A stretch of DNA of 64,000 bases from Micromonospora sp. MA102 (GCF_025460765.1 NZ_JAMWEG010000010.1:1-64000), one strand, 5' to 3'. Positions 7,277-15,614 are shown, numbered from the stretch's first letter. Notes: a model not told the origin generated them from the letters alone. Translations and numbers: made by a program.

Positions 7277-7307
7277 CGCGGCGCACCCGGATTCCGGGTA
7301 CGCCGCG
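7277..7307 (-). terminator. Terminator of winged-helix copy 2
   Basis: CGCGGCGCACCCGG pairs with CCGGGTACGCCGCG around an ATT loop, with one internal C-A mismatch. It lies 18 bp past the copy 2 stop codon. Confidence 0.65.
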
Positions 7308-7324
7308 CACCGGCCGGTGGCGCC

Positions 7325-7915
7325 TCAGCGCTCGCGGTCCACCACGATCCGGGCCTCGTCGGCCAGCCGGTAGCCGATGCCGTACACGGTGGTCACCAGC
7401 GGTGTGTCGACGCCGAGCTTGGCGCGCAGCCGGCGCACGTGGACGTCGACGGTGCGGGCCACCGCGTGCTCGTAGCCCCAGACGTTGGCGAGAAGTTGCC
7501 GCCGGGTGAACACCCGCCGGGGATGTTCGGCGAGGAACAGCAGCAGGTCGTACTCGATCCGGGTGAGGGCGACCTCGACGCCGTCGTGGCGGATCCGGCG
7601 GGTGCCGGTGAGGATGCGTACCGTGCCGGGTTCCTCGGCCCCGGCGGGCGGTGCGGGCGGCTGCGGCGGCGCGGTGGCGCGGCGCAGGTCGAGCACCGCG
7701 CGGGCGGCCTGGTGCTCCTCGGGTCGGAGCAGGCCCTCGCCGGAGGCGGCGAGCTCGTCCAGCAGGTCGACCAGCCGCGCCAGGCCGGGCGTCAGCGCGC
7801 CGGCGCCCAGGTCCAGGGTGATGGTCAGGGTCGGGGTGGTACGCGGCCGGTGCGGCGCGACGCGGTCGGGGCGGCCCGGTCGGGCCGGACGGGAGGAGAT
7901 GGCGACGACGGACAT
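7325..7915 (-). CDS. Winged-helix (OmpR/PhoB-type) regulator lacking a receiver, copy 2
   Basis: A 196-residue protein with the same plan as copy 1: a short N-terminal LTITLDLG strand plus helix, a Pro/Ala linker and a C-terminal winged helix (LTRIEYDLLLFLAEHPRRVF, NVWGYEH, TVDVHVRRLRAKLG, VTTVYGIGYRL). By eye the DNA-binding domains of the two copies are over three-quarters identical, so they may bind the same sites. No receiver is present. AGGAGG precedes the ATG at 7915 with normal spacing. It lies downstream of the cysteine dioxygenase operon on the same strand, with a hairpin between. Confidence 0.87.
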   Translation of the reverse strand: MSVVAISSRPARPGRPDRVAPHRPRTTPTLTITLDLGAGALTPGLARLVDLLDELAASGEGLLRPEEHQAARAVLDLRRATAPPQPPAPPAGAEEPGTVRILTGTRRIRHDGVEVALTRIEYDLLLFLAEHPRRVFTRRQLLANVWGYEHAVARTVDVHVRRLRAKLGVDTPLVTTVYGIGYRLADEARIVVDRER

Positions 7916-7937
7916 GGGAGCCTCCTGTGCGGGCGGT

Positions 7938-7957
7938 CGCCCCGCCCCACCGGGGCG
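7938..7957 (-). terminator. Hairpin after the rhodanese gene
   Basis: CGCCCCG and CGGGGCG pair around a six-base loop, 14 bp after the rhodanese stop and just upstream of winged-helix copy 2. A likely weak terminator. Confidence 0.45.
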
Positions 7958-7970
7958 TGCGGCGGGACGG

Positions 7971-8462
7971 TCAGCGGGGCGCCCGGCCGGCGGTCACCGG
8001 GGGCGCGGCGGGCGAGGGTCGGAGCGGCGGGGTGGGGCCGAGGGTGGGCAGGCCGGCGATGCGCCAGGCGGCGAAGCCGCCCGCCACGTCGGTGGCCCGG
8101 TGCAGGCCGAGGTCCTGGAGGGCGGCGGCGGCCAGCGAGGAGGTGTAGCCCTCCTGGCAGAGGACGATCACCGGCACGTCGTAGCCGACGGCCTGCGGCA
8201 GGCGGGCCGCGCAGCGCGGGTCGAAGCGCCACTCCAGGACGTTGCGCTCGACGGCGAGGGCGCCCGGCACGGTGCCGTGCGCGGCACGCTGGCCGGCGGG
8301 CCGGATGTCCACGAGCAGGGCCCCGCCGCGCACCGCCAGGTGGGCCTGCTCGGGGTCGAGCCGGCGCAGCCGCGCGCGGGCGGCGGCGAGGACCTCGTCG
8401 ATGCCCCGGGAGCCGGGCGGTGGGACCGGACAGCTCCCGGTGCGGGTGGGGGTGTGCGCCAT
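7971..8462 (-). CDS. Rhodanese-like sulfurtransferase
   Basis: A 163-residue single-domain rhodanese. The active-site Cys102 lies in the loop LCQEGYTSS, the usual CxxGxxS/T form. The CH2A-like strand LLVDIRPAGQRA and GFAAWRIAGLP near the C-terminus are typical. The ATG at 8462 has AAAGGAC upstream; a GTG at 8516 overlapping the dioxygenase stop by 4 bp (GTGA) is an alternative that would add 18 residues. With cysteine dioxygenase it probably handles sulfane sulfur made during cysteine breakdown. Confidence 0.88.
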   Translation of the reverse strand: MAHTPTRTGSCPVPPPGSRGIDEVLAAARARLRRLDPEQAHLAVRGGALLVDIRPAGQRAAHGTVPGALAVERNVLEWRFDPRCAARLPQAVGYDVPVIVLCQEGYTSSLAAAALQDLGLHRATDVAGGFAAWRIAGLPTLGPTPPLRPSPAAPPVTAGRAPR

Positions 8463-8512
8463 CGTGGCGTCCTTTCCAGCGGCGACGGTCGGGGGTCGGA
8501 ATGTGGGGCGGC

Positions 8513-8965
8513 TCACCAGGCGACCCCGGCCTCGGCCACCTCGGCGACCAGGAGCCGCCCGGCGTCGAGGCGGTAGCGGGTCATCCGGCGCAGCGCGGGC
8601 CGGTAGACGTGCACGCTAACCGCCGGCTGGTCGCTCCGGTTGCTGACCACGTGGACGTGCCGGGGGCCGAAGCGGCGGCCGGCGCCGGCGGCGAGCTGGT
8701 GCGGGCGCAGCCGGCCGCCGACGACGGTCTCCTCGGTGAGGGTGCCGGCGACGACCAGGAAGGCGCCCGAGGAGCCGCCGTGGTCGTGCAGGTCGGTGCC
8801 CTGCCCGGGCAGCCAGCTCAGCGCCCACACCTCGTGCTCGGCGCCGGCGGCCAGCCGCGCGTACCACCGTTCGGCGCGGTCGAAGCGCAGCACCACCGGC
8901 CAGCCGGTCGGGTCGGCCCAGCGGGCGGCGACGGCGAGCAGGTCGGACGGGTCGGCGCTGGTCAT
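8513..8965 (-). CDS. Cysteine dioxygenase-type cupin
   Basis: A 150-residue type I cysteine dioxygenase family cupin, expected to oxidise cysteine to cysteine sulfinate with Fe(II). Iron ligands H60 and H62 lie in DLHDHGGSSGAF; the third is in the PRHVHVVSN block (H103 or H105). The Cys of the mammalian Cys-Tyr cofactor is absent, as in most bacterial enzymes. It is first in an operon with the rhodanese gene. A palindrome about 55 bp upstream is a candidate operator. Confidence 0.88.
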   Translation of the reverse strand: MTSADPSDLLAVAARWADPTGWPVVLRFDRAERWYARLAAGAEHEVWALSWLPGQGTDLHDHGGSSGAFLVVAGTLTEETVVGGRLRPHQLAAGAGRRFGPRHVHVVSNRSDQPAVSVHVYRPALRRMTRYRLDAGRLLVAEVAEAGVAW

Positions 8966-9018
8966 CGGCGGTGCGTCCTCACGGTACGGGTGCGGCGTGC
9001 CTCCTCAGCATAGTCTTC

Positions 9019-9033
9019 AAACCCTATGGGTTT
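9019..9033. promoter_or_regulatory. Palindrome upstream of the cysteine dioxygenase operon
   Basis: AAACCC-TAT-GGGTTT is a perfect 6-bp inverted repeat in an AT-rich stretch that stands out from the GC-rich surroundings. It lies in the 116-bp gap upstream of the dioxygenase. It probably overlaps the promoter and looks like an operator for a dimeric regulator of sulfur metabolism; the regulator is unknown. Confidence 0.55.
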
Positions 9034-9081
9034 AGTAGGTAATACCGGATGCTGGGACGGATGGCTCCGCGCACCGGGAGG

Positions 9082-9459
9082 TCAGCGAAGGACGGGCGGG
9101 TCGACCCGGTAGCCGGGGACCGACGGCCAGCGCACGGTGAGCACCACCGACTCACGCTCGGCGTACCAGGAGTGGTCCACGCCCCGGCCCCAGACCACGT
9201 AGTCGCCGGGCGCGCGCAGCAGGACGGTCCGATCCGGCAGCTCGATCCGGAAGGCCCCGCTGATCAGCACCAGCAGGGCCGTACGCCGCTCGCCGGTGGC
9301 CCACCGCGAGCGGGTCTCCCCCGCCGGGTGCACGCCCCACTTCACCTCGACCTCGCTGCTGTGCCGGACGTCGCCGGGCGGCTTGAAGTGACCCAGCAGC
9401 CAGCCCGCGTCGGCCGCCCCGTCCACCGCCGCGTTGCCGACGTACACCCGATCGTCCAT
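9082..9459 (-). CDS. Small cupin-fold protein
   Basis: A 125-residue single-domain cupin: VKWGVHPAGETRSRW, LLVLISGAFRIELPD and APGDYVVWGRGVDHSWYAE match the two cupin motifs, with His in both. Relatives are sometimes mislabelled 'signal peptidase I', but it has no membrane helix and no Ser-Lys dyad. Ligand unknown. It is divergent from the ankyrin gene with a 67-bp shared upstream region. Confidence 0.75.
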   Translation of the reverse strand: MDDRVYVGNAAVDGAADAGWLLGHFKPPGDVRHSSEVEVKWGVHPAGETRSRWATGERRTALLVLISGAFRIELPDRTVLLRAPGDYVVWGRGVDHSWYAERESVVLTVRWPSVPGYRVDPPVLR

Positions 9460-9526
9460 CCGCGCCTCCCGTGCCGGCTCGGCAAGCTACCAGGCGCGCC
9501 CGGCGGGCTCCCACTAGCCTGGACGG

Positions 9527-9919
9527 ATGCCCCAGGAACTCGACGCCGAGACGCTCGACTTCGCCCACCGGATGTTCGACCTGGCCCGCGCCGGGGCGAC
9601 CGACGAGCTGGCGGCGAACGTGGACGCCGGGCTGCCGGTCAACCTGACCAACGACAAGGGCGACACGCTGCTCATCCTGGCCGCGTACCACGCCCACCCG
9701 GAGACCGTGGGCGCGCTGCTCGCCCGCGGCGCCGACCCCACCCGGAGCAACGACCGAGGGCAGACCGCGCTCGCCGCGGCGGTGTTCCGCCGCAACGCCG
9801 AGGCGGTCCGGGCGCTGCTCGACGCCGGCGCCGACCCCGAGCACGGCGACCCCTCGGCGGTCGAGACGGCCCGCTTCTTCGACCTTCCCGAGATGCTCAC
9901 AATCCTCGGCCGGAACTGA
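9527..9919 (+). CDS. Ankyrin repeat protein
   Basis: A 130-residue cytoplasmic protein made of about three ankyrin repeats. LTNDKGDTLLILAAYHAHPE, LLARGADPTRSNDRGQTALA and LLDAGADPEHGDPS show the G-TPL-like and GADP hallmarks. It has an N-terminal helix (residues 1-25) and no signal peptide. Ankyrin repeats mediate protein binding; the partner is unknown. Confidence 0.9.
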   Translation: MPQELDAETLDFAHRMFDLARAGATDELAANVDAGLPVNLTNDKGDTLLILAAYHAHPETVGALLARGADPTRSNDRGQTALAAAVFRRNAEAVRALLDAGADPEHGDPSAVETARFFDLPEMLTILGRN

Positions 9920-9981
9920 CCGGCCCGGGCGAGCCGCCGGCGCGCCCGACGCGACCGGCGGCGGGGCGGTATACAGGTGCG

Positions 9982-10929
9982 GTGGAGGATCCCGTACCCG
10001 AGCAGATGCGCGCGGCGGCCGGCGCGCTGCTGGCGGCGCTCGACGAACCGGCCCGGCAGCGGGCCCGGCACGACTTCGACGACGAGCCGGCCCGCCGGTG
10101 GCTGGAGTACCGGCCCCGGCCCCGGCCGGGCGCCAGCCTCGCCGACCTGGACGTCACCGCCCGCAAGGCCGCCCACCGGCTGCTCGCCACCGCGCTCAGC
10201 CCCGCCGCGTACGCCCAGGCCATGGCCGTGGTGGCGCTGGAGGAGGTGCTCGACCGGGCGGAGGGCTGGGGGCGCGGCCGGCACAGCGGCGACTACTGGG
10301 TGGCCGTCTTCGGCGATCCCGGGCGCGACGACCGGTGGGCCTGGCGGTTCGAGGGGCACCACCTGTCGGTCAGCATGACCGTGGTCGACGACCAGGTCTC
10401 CCCCGCCCCGATCTTCCTGGGCGCCAACCCGGCCACCGTCCGGCACGCCGGCCGGCCGGTCTCCCGGCCGCTCGGGCCGGAGGAGGACCTGGCCCGGGAG
10501 CTGCTCGACGCGCTCGGGCCGGCCGGCCGGACCGCCGCGGTCGTCACCGACGAGGCGCCGGCCGACATCATCAGCGCCACCCGGGCCACGGCGCCGGGGC
10601 GGCTCGACCCGCTCGGCGTGCCCCGCGGCCGGCTCGCCCCGTCCGGCCGGGCGCTGCTCGACCGGCTCGTCGCGCTCTACCTCGACCGGCTCCCGCCGGA
10701 GCTGGCCACCCGCGAGGTGCGCCGGCTCGCCGGCGGGGAGCTGCACTTCGCCTGGGCCGGCCCGGTCGGGCCGGGCCAGCGGCACTACTACCGGATCCAG
10801 GGCGACGACCTGCTGATCGAGTACGACAACACCAGCGAGGACGGCAACCACGCGCACACCGTGCTGCGCCGCCCGGCCAGCGACTTCGGCGCGGACGTGC
10901 TGGCCGACCACCACTCCGCCGCACACTGA
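9982..10929 (+). CDS. DUF3500 family protein
   Basis: A 315-residue DUF3500 protein: WLEYRPRPRPGASL, the central WAWRFEGHHLSVSMT motif, IFLGANPATV and a C-terminal YYRIQGDDLLIEYDNTSEDG. Function unknown. The start is taken as GTG 9982 because no ATG gives the full N-terminal helix; ATG 10006 is a shorter alternative. No signal peptide, so probably cytoplasmic. Confidence 0.8.
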   Translation: MEDPVPEQMRAAAGALLAALDEPARQRARHDFDDEPARRWLEYRPRPRPGASLADLDVTARKAAHRLLATALSPAAYAQAMAVVALEEVLDRAEGWGRGRHSGDYWVAVFGDPGRDDRWAWRFEGHHLSVSMTVVDDQVSPAPIFLGANPATVRHAGRPVSRPLGPEEDLARELLDALGPAGRTAAVVTDEAPADIISATRATAPGRLDPLGVPRGRLAPSGRALLDRLVALYLDRLPPELATREVRRLAGGELHFAWAGPVGPGQRHYYRIQGDDLLIEYDNTSEDGNHAHTVLRRPASDFGADVLADHHSAAH

Positions 10930-10940
10930 CGGCGGCCGCG

Positions 10941-11008
10941 TCAGGGCGGCGGCCCGGTCAGGGCGGTGGCCCGGTCAGGGCGGTGGCCCGGTCAGGGCGG
11001 CGGCCGGG
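10941..11008. repeat. 17-bp tandem repeat, four copies
   Basis: The unit TCAGGGCGGYGGCCCGG occurs four times head to tail; the Y position reads C, T, T, C and the last copy ends GGCCGGG. The array fills the gap between the convergent DUF3500 and methyltransferase genes. The next TCA after it is the methyltransferase stop codon. It is a likely length-variable minisatellite. Confidence 0.9.
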
Positions 11009-11767
11009 TCAGCGCTGGCGGGCCTCGATGAGGAAGCGCCGGGCGTGCGCCACGAACGGGCCCTCGGCCCGGATGCGCTCGTGCAGGCGGCGCAGCTCGG
11101 CGCGGTACCGGTCGACGGTGAAGCCGGGCACCGTCCAGACCACCTTGCGCAGGAACCAGACCACCGCGCCGATGTCGTGGAACACGGTGCGCAGGGTGGC
11201 CTCGCGCAGGTCCACCACGGTCAGCCCGGCCGCCTCGGCCGCGGCGACCGCCTGCTCGGGGTGGCGGCGCTCCGGCGGCGGCAACGGCCCGAGGATGGCC
11301 TCGCTCAGCTCACGGACCGTGCCGGCGCCGATCTGCTGGGACAGGTAGCTGCCGCCGGGGCGCAGCACCCGGGAGACCTCGTCCCACCAGGTGTCCACCG
11401 GGTGCCGGCTGACCACGAGGTCGAACGCGGCGTCGCGGAAGGGCAGCGGCGGCCGGTCGGCGACCTGGACCACGGTGGCCCCGACCCGGCGCAGGGTCCG
11501 GCGGGCGACCGGCACGTTCGGCGGCCACGCCTCGCTGGCGACCAGCAGCGGCGGCGGGACCGGGATCCCGGCCAGCACCTCTCCCCCGCCGGTGTCGATG
11601 TCCAGTGCGGCCCGGACGGTGGCCATCCGTGCGCCGACCAGGCGGGCGTACCCCCAGGGCGGGCGTTCCTCGGTGGCCCGCCCGGCCAGCCAGGAGAAGT
11701 CCCAGCCCTCGACCGGCGCGGCCGCCCCCTCGGCGATCAGCTCGTCGGCGTCCCGTTCGGTGTTCAC
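11009..11767 (-). CDS. Class I SAM-dependent methyltransferase
   Basis: A 252-residue methyltransferase. GWDFSWLAGRA and PPWGYARLVGARM near the N-terminus precede a Rossmann-type core (LDIDTGGGEVLAG as motif I, PFRDAAFDLVVSRHPV as motif IV, VLRPGGSYLSQQIG as motif V/VI). Substrate unknown. The start is taken as GTG 11767 (VNTERDADELIAEG). It ends a minus-strand run after GAF-ANTAR and DUF2231, 43 bp behind DUF2231. Confidence 0.85.
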   Translation of the reverse strand: MNTERDADELIAEGAAAPVEGWDFSWLAGRATEERPPWGYARLVGARMATVRAALDIDTGGGEVLAGIPVPPPLLVASEAWPPNVPVARRTLRRVGATVVQVADRPPLPFRDAAFDLVVSRHPVDTWWDEVSRVLRPGGSYLSQQIGAGTVRELSEAILGPLPPPERRHPEQAVAAAEAAGLTVVDLREATLRTVFHDIGAVVWFLRKVVWTVPGFTVDRYRAELRRLHERIRAEGPFVAHARRFLIEARQR

Positions 11768-11810
11768 CCGGCGAGCCTGGCGGCCGGGGGCGGCCGACGG
11801 CAAGGCGTTT

Positions 11811-12314
11811 TCAGGCCTTCGGGCGGATGATCTCCACGGTGGCGCCGGGGATGTCCCGCAGCGCCTCGAAGCCGGTCGGCTCCGCGGCCCGGCGCCGGTC
11901 GAACTGGCGCATCAGCCGGGAGCCCAGCCTCACCCCCACCGAGCCCACGGCCAGTGCGAGCAGCTCGACGGCCACCTCGACGCCGTTGGCGCCGCGCTGC
12001 GGCGCCTGGGCCCGGATCAGGCAGGTGAGCAGGAACAGCGCCGCCATCGCGGCGTTGACCAGGTTGAAGGTGATCGCGGTCCGCCTTGTCCGGTCGGCCC
12101 GGGCGTCCCACAGGTCGACCATCCCGGCGACCGTCGTGAGCGCCGCGGCCACCAGGGCGGCGACGGCCGTCCAGTAGCCCACCTCGCCGAGGAAGGCCGG
12201 GCCGCCGGCGACGTCGGCGAGGTCGAAGACCGCGGCGCTGACGAAGAGCCCGAAGGGGAACGTCACCAGCATCGGTTGGATCGGGTTGCCCTGCACCCGC
12301 AGCCGGCTCTCCAT
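11811..12314 (-). CDS. DUF2231 membrane protein
   Basis: A 167-residue protein with four predicted transmembrane helices (about residues 13-33, 42-64, 80-98, 108-125), the DUF2231 layout. VQGNPIQPMLVTFPFGLF is the family-type N-terminal motif. The ATG at 12314 has GGGGAGGAA upstream. Function unknown. It ends in a charged cytoplasmic tail. Confidence 0.85.
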   Translation of the reverse strand: MESRLRVQGNPIQPMLVTFPFGLFVSAAVFDLADVAGGPAFLGEVGYWTAVAALVAAALTTVAGMVDLWDARADRTRRTAITFNLVNAAMAALFLLTCLIRAQAPQRGANGVEVAVELLALAVGSVGVRLGSRLMRQFDRRRAAEPTGFEALRDIPGATVEIIRPKA

Positions 12315-12390
12315 CGGTTCCTCCCCAGGTCCGAGCAGCTCACCAGTCCAGGGTGCTACCCGGGGCCCACCGGGACGAAACGAATGTCGC

Positions 12391-13131
12391 TCAGTTGTCC
12401 CGGGGTCGGGAGACGGTGAGCAGGAGCCGCTCGGCCACCTCACGCAGCGGTATGTCCAACGAGGACGCGGCGCTGCGGAGGACGTCCAGCGCCTCCGGCG
12501 CGGGGCAGCCGCGCTGCGTCATGATCACGCCGACGGCCTGCCCGACGACCCCGTCGGCCAGCGCCGCGCTGTCGAGCTGGTCGGCCCGTGCGGCCAGCCG
12601 CTCCCGGTTCCGGGTGGCGGCCAGCAGCAGCCCGGCGTGCTCGGCGAGGAGCATGGCGGTGAGCTGGTGCCGGGGGGTGAGCGCGCCGGCCGACTCGGCG
12701 TAGAGGTTGATCGCGCCGATCACCTGCTCGTCCACGTCCACCGGCGCGGCGATGACCCCGTGCACGCCCAGCCCGCGGGCCCGCTCCGACCAGGCCGGCC
12801 AGCGCGACTCGCCGGTCAGGTCGCCCGCCGTGATCATCTCGCGCCGCCGGATGGCGGTCAGGGCCGGCGTGTCCGGACCGTGCCGCAGGTCGTCCAGCTC
12901 GGCCCGCTCCGGGTCGGAGGCGGCCACCCCGGCGGGCTCACCGGCACGCAGCGCGGTGAATCCGCAGCAGTCCACCCCGGGTACGGCGTCCCGGGCGATC
13001 CGGACCAGCCGGTCGAGCGCCTCGTCGAAGTCGGTGACCGCGATGAGGCCGGCGGTCAGCTCCCGCAGCAGCGCGGCGGTCTCCAGCACCCCGAGCGTGT
13101 CGGTCATGGGGTCCCGCGTGTCGAGGTTCAC
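12391..13131 (-). CDS. GAF and ANTAR domain regulator
   Basis: A 246-residue protein with an N-terminal GAF domain (about residues 20-165, VDCCGFTALR and GVHGVIAAPVDVDEQVIGAINLYA) and a C-terminal ANTAR helix bundle (about 185-240, GVVGQAVGVIMTQRGCPAPE). ANTAR domains bind paired RNA hairpins and prevent termination, so this is probably a ligand-responsive RNA-binding antiterminator. The start is GTG 13131 (GGAGG 10 nt upstream); ATG 13107 is an alternative. It is first in a run with DUF2231 and a methyltransferase. I did not find a clear dual-hairpin target next to it. Confidence 0.88.
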   Translation of the reverse strand: MNLDTRDPMTDTLGVLETAALLRELTAGLIAVTDFDEALDRLVRIARDAVPGVDCCGFTALRAGEPAGVAASDPERAELDDLRHGPDTPALTAIRRREMITAGDLTGESRWPAWSERARGLGVHGVIAAPVDVDEQVIGAINLYAESAGALTPRHQLTAMLLAEHAGLLLAATRNRERLAARADQLDSAALADGVVGQAVGVIMTQRGCPAPEALDVLRSAASSLDIPLREVAERLLLTVSRPRDN

Positions 13132-13269
13132 CGGGCCGCGGCCTCCGCCACCCCCACGCCCGTCCACGCGGTGTGCCCGTCCGGCGCCGTTGCCTGTCCC
13201 ATGATCGCTCTCTCCCTGACTCGAAGCCCCGGCCTACTACCCTCCCAAACCAGGATCGAAACCGCGCAA

Positions 13270-13310
13270 AGGGGTCCCTTCCGGCGCGGTAAGCGCCGGA
13301 AGGGACCCCT
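13270..13310 (-). terminator. Strong terminator after secA2
   Basis: A perfect 18-bp stem (AGGGGTCCCTTCCGGCGC and its complement) with a 5-nt loop begins 10 bp past the secA2 stop. On the minus strand the stem is followed by TTT. Confidence 0.85.
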
Positions 13311-13319
13311 CGCGGAGGG

Positions 13320-15614
13320 TCAGCGGGAGCCGGAGATGAGCCGCCGCCCCACCGAGGCGATCAGCCGGTCCAGCTCCGAGCCGAACGGGTTGTCGTGCAC
13401 CAGGTACGTCCACGTCGCGGTCGGCCGCACCAGCTTGGCGGCGTCCGGCTCCCACCCGTCGGAGAACTCGGTCTCCTCGAAGGTGGCGATGGTCCGCGTC
13501 TCGATCTCGGGGATCAGCGCGTTGAACGCCGGCACCGCGCTGCGGTGGAACTCGTCCAGCGGGTCGAGCCGGCCCAGGGCCCGCAGGTGCACGCCCTCGC
13601 GGACCTCGGAGAGCTCGGCCAGGTGCTCGGCCCAGAGCCGGTCCAGGTGGTAGAGGGCGATCTTGCGGGCCACCTCGGCGAGCAGGTCCTCGTCCATCTC
13701 GCCGGCCTTCTCCGGCACCCGCTCCAGCAGCATGAGCGCGGCGATGTCGCTGGTCAGCAGCCGCTCCCGGCGCTCGGCCAGCGCCTTGCGCTGCTGCTCG
13801 ATCACCTGGCTGTAGCGCCAGGTGTTGCGGTGGATCTCGTGGTTGACGCCCTCGGCGACCCGCTGGGCGTGCTCCACGGCGTAGTCGACCTGCGGGTCGG
13901 TGACCAGGCCGTCGGCGTTCATCCGGGGCGACGCCGGGACGGTGTCGCCGGCGTGCCGCACGACCAGGTCGTCCTCCAGGCTGACGAAGAAGACCGAGCC
14001 ACCCGGGTCGCCCTGCCGGCCGGCCCGGCCCCGGAGCTGGTCGTCGACGCGGCGGCTGTCGTGCCGGCCGCTGCCGATCACGTAGAGGCCGCCCAGCTCG
14101 GCGACCCGCTCCCGGTCGGCCTGGTCGCTGCCGCCGAGCCGGATGTCCACGCCCCGGCCGGCCATCTGCGTGGAGACGGTCACCGCGCCGTACGCGCCGG
14201 CCTCGGCGATGATCCCCGCCTCCTCGTCGTCGTTCTTGGCGTTGAGCACGACGCAGGAGACCCCGGCGGCGTGCAGGCCGGCGGCGAGCCCCTCGGACTC
14301 CTTCACGTCGAGGGTGCCGACCAGCACCGGACGGCCGGCCTCGTGGCAGCGCCGGATCTCGTCGATCAGCGCCTCTTCCTTCTCGGCCCGGGTGGCGTAG
14401 ATCCGGTCCGTCTCGTCCTCGCGGACGCACGGGGTGTTCGGCGGGATCACCGCCACCTCGAGGCCGAAGAACTCGCGGAGCTGGTCGCCGACGAGGACCG
14501 CGGTCGCGGTCATGCCGCAGACGGTCGGGTAGAGCGCGATGTAGGCCTGGACCGTGATGGTGCCGAGCACCTCGCCCTCGGCGGTGGCGTCCAGGCCCTC
14601 CTTGGCCTCGACCGCCGCCTGGAGCCCGTCCGGCCAGCGGCGGCGCTGGGCCACCCGGCCACGCATCTCGTCGATCAGCTCGACCGACTTGTCCCGCACG
14701 ATGTAGTCCACGTCGCGGTGCAGCAGGGCGTGCGCGTGCAGCGCCACGTTGACCGCGGAGAGCTGCCCGACGTGCTCCTCGTCGTAGAGGTCGATGCCGC
14801 CCAGCTTGGCCTCGACCGTGGCCAGGCCGACCGTGGTGAAGGCGACGCTGCGGCCGTCCTCGGCGATCGTGTAGTGCCGGTCCCTACGCAGGCCGCGCAC
14901 CAGCGCGGCGGCGGCGTGCACCGGGTCCTGCTCGCCGGGGACCGCGCCCGCCAGGACCATCGGCACCCGGGCCTCGTCGATGAGGATCGAGTCGGCCTCG
15001 TCGACGATGGCGGTCTTCAGGGCCGGCTGGACCCGCTCGGACAGGTCGGTGACGAGCTGGTCGCGGAGGAAGTCGAAGCCGGCCTCGCTGACTGCGATGT
15101 AGGTGACGTCGCAGGCGTAGGCGGCGCGCCGCTCCTCGGGGGTGGACGCCTCGTTGACCCAGCCGACGGTGAGCCCGAGCAGGGCGTAGACCGGGCCCAT
15201 CCACTCGGCGTCGCGGCGGGCCAGGTAGTCGTTGACGGTGAGCACGTGCACCGGGCCGTTGCCCATCCGGACGTGCCCGTAGGCCGCGATGGCCGCGGTC
15301 AGCGTCTTGCCCTCACCGGTGGCCATCTCGGCGACCTTGCCGGACAGCAGCGCCATGGCGCCGAGCAGCTGGACGTCGTACGGCCGCTGGTCGAGGCCGC
15401 GGCGGGCCGCCTCGCGGCCGATCGCGCACAGCTCCTCGTAGCCGGCGGCCTGCCCGGCCGCCTCGGTCAGCTCCGCGTCGGAGAGCTTCTCCAGCGCGGC
15501 CTCGCGGGCCTCGATCGCCGGGAGCAGCTTCTCCAGCGGGGCCAGGTCGACGGTCGTTCCCGGGCGCTGGAGGAACCGCCGGAACCTGGTCTTCAGACGT
15601 TGCGACACACCCAT
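13320..15614 (-). CDS. secA2: Accessory Sec translocase ATPase SecA2
   Basis: A 764-residue SecA-family ATPase, the preprotein motor at the membrane. Seen in order are the Q/Walker A region AEMATGEGKT, Walker B VDEADSILIDEAR, STQMAGRGVDIRLGG and the arginine-finger region DDQLRGRAGRQGDPG. The C-terminal zinc-binding tail and linker of housekeeping SecA are absent, and the length is near SecA2 (about 770-800) rather than SecA1 (over 900). No accessory SecY2 gene is present here. The start is taken as ATG 15614 (MGVSQRLKTRFRRFL); a GTG at 15653 would add 13 residues. A 70-bp gap separates it from the ABC exporter gene upstream. Confidence 0.9.
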   Translation of the reverse strand: MGVSQRLKTRFRRFLQRPGTTVDLAPLEKLLPAIEAREAALEKLSDAELTEAAGQAAGYEELCAIGREAARRGLDQRPYDVQLLGAMALLSGKVAEMATGEGKTLTAAIAAYGHVRMGNGPVHVLTVNDYLARRDAEWMGPVYALLGLTVGWVNEASTPEERRAAYACDVTYIAVSEAGFDFLRDQLVTDLSERVQPALKTAIVDEADSILIDEARVPMVLAGAVPGEQDPVHAAAALVRGLRRDRHYTIAEDGRSVAFTTVGLATVEAKLGGIDLYDEEHVGQLSAVNVALHAHALLHRDVDYIVRDKSVELIDEMRGRVAQRRRWPDGLQAAVEAKEGLDATAEGEVLGTITVQAYIALYPTVCGMTATAVLVGDQLREFFGLEVAVIPPNTPCVREDETDRIYATRAEKEEALIDEIRRCHEAGRPVLVGTLDVKESEGLAAGLHAAGVSCVVLNAKNDDEEAGIIAEAGAYGAVTVSTQMAGRGVDIRLGGSDQADRERVAELGGLYVIGSGRHDSRRVDDQLRGRAGRQGDPGGSVFFVSLEDDLVVRHAGDTVPASPRMNADGLVTDPQVDYAVEHAQRVAEGVNHEIHRNTWRYSQVIEQQRKALAERRERLLTSDIAALMLLERVPEKAGEMDEDLLAEVARKIALYHLDRLWAEHLAELSEVREGVHLRALGRLDPLDEFHRSAVPAFNALIPEIETRTIATFEETEFSDGWEPDAAKLVRPTATWTYLVHDNPFGSELDRLIASVGRRLISGSR

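Larger units (their letters stand above)
7023..7324. other. Intergenic region between the twin winged-helix genes
   Basis: About 300 bp with no convincing gene. It holds the hairpin ending the copy 2 gene (7277-7307), an inverted repeat (7163-7199), and an unusually AT-rich patch near 7125-7140 that probably contains the copy 1 promoter on the minus strand. I cannot assign clear -35 and -10 boxes. Confidence 0.5.

Noticed and set aside
10941..11008. CRISPR array
   Set aside because: The 17-bp units are directly adjacent with no unique spacers; it is a minisatellite.
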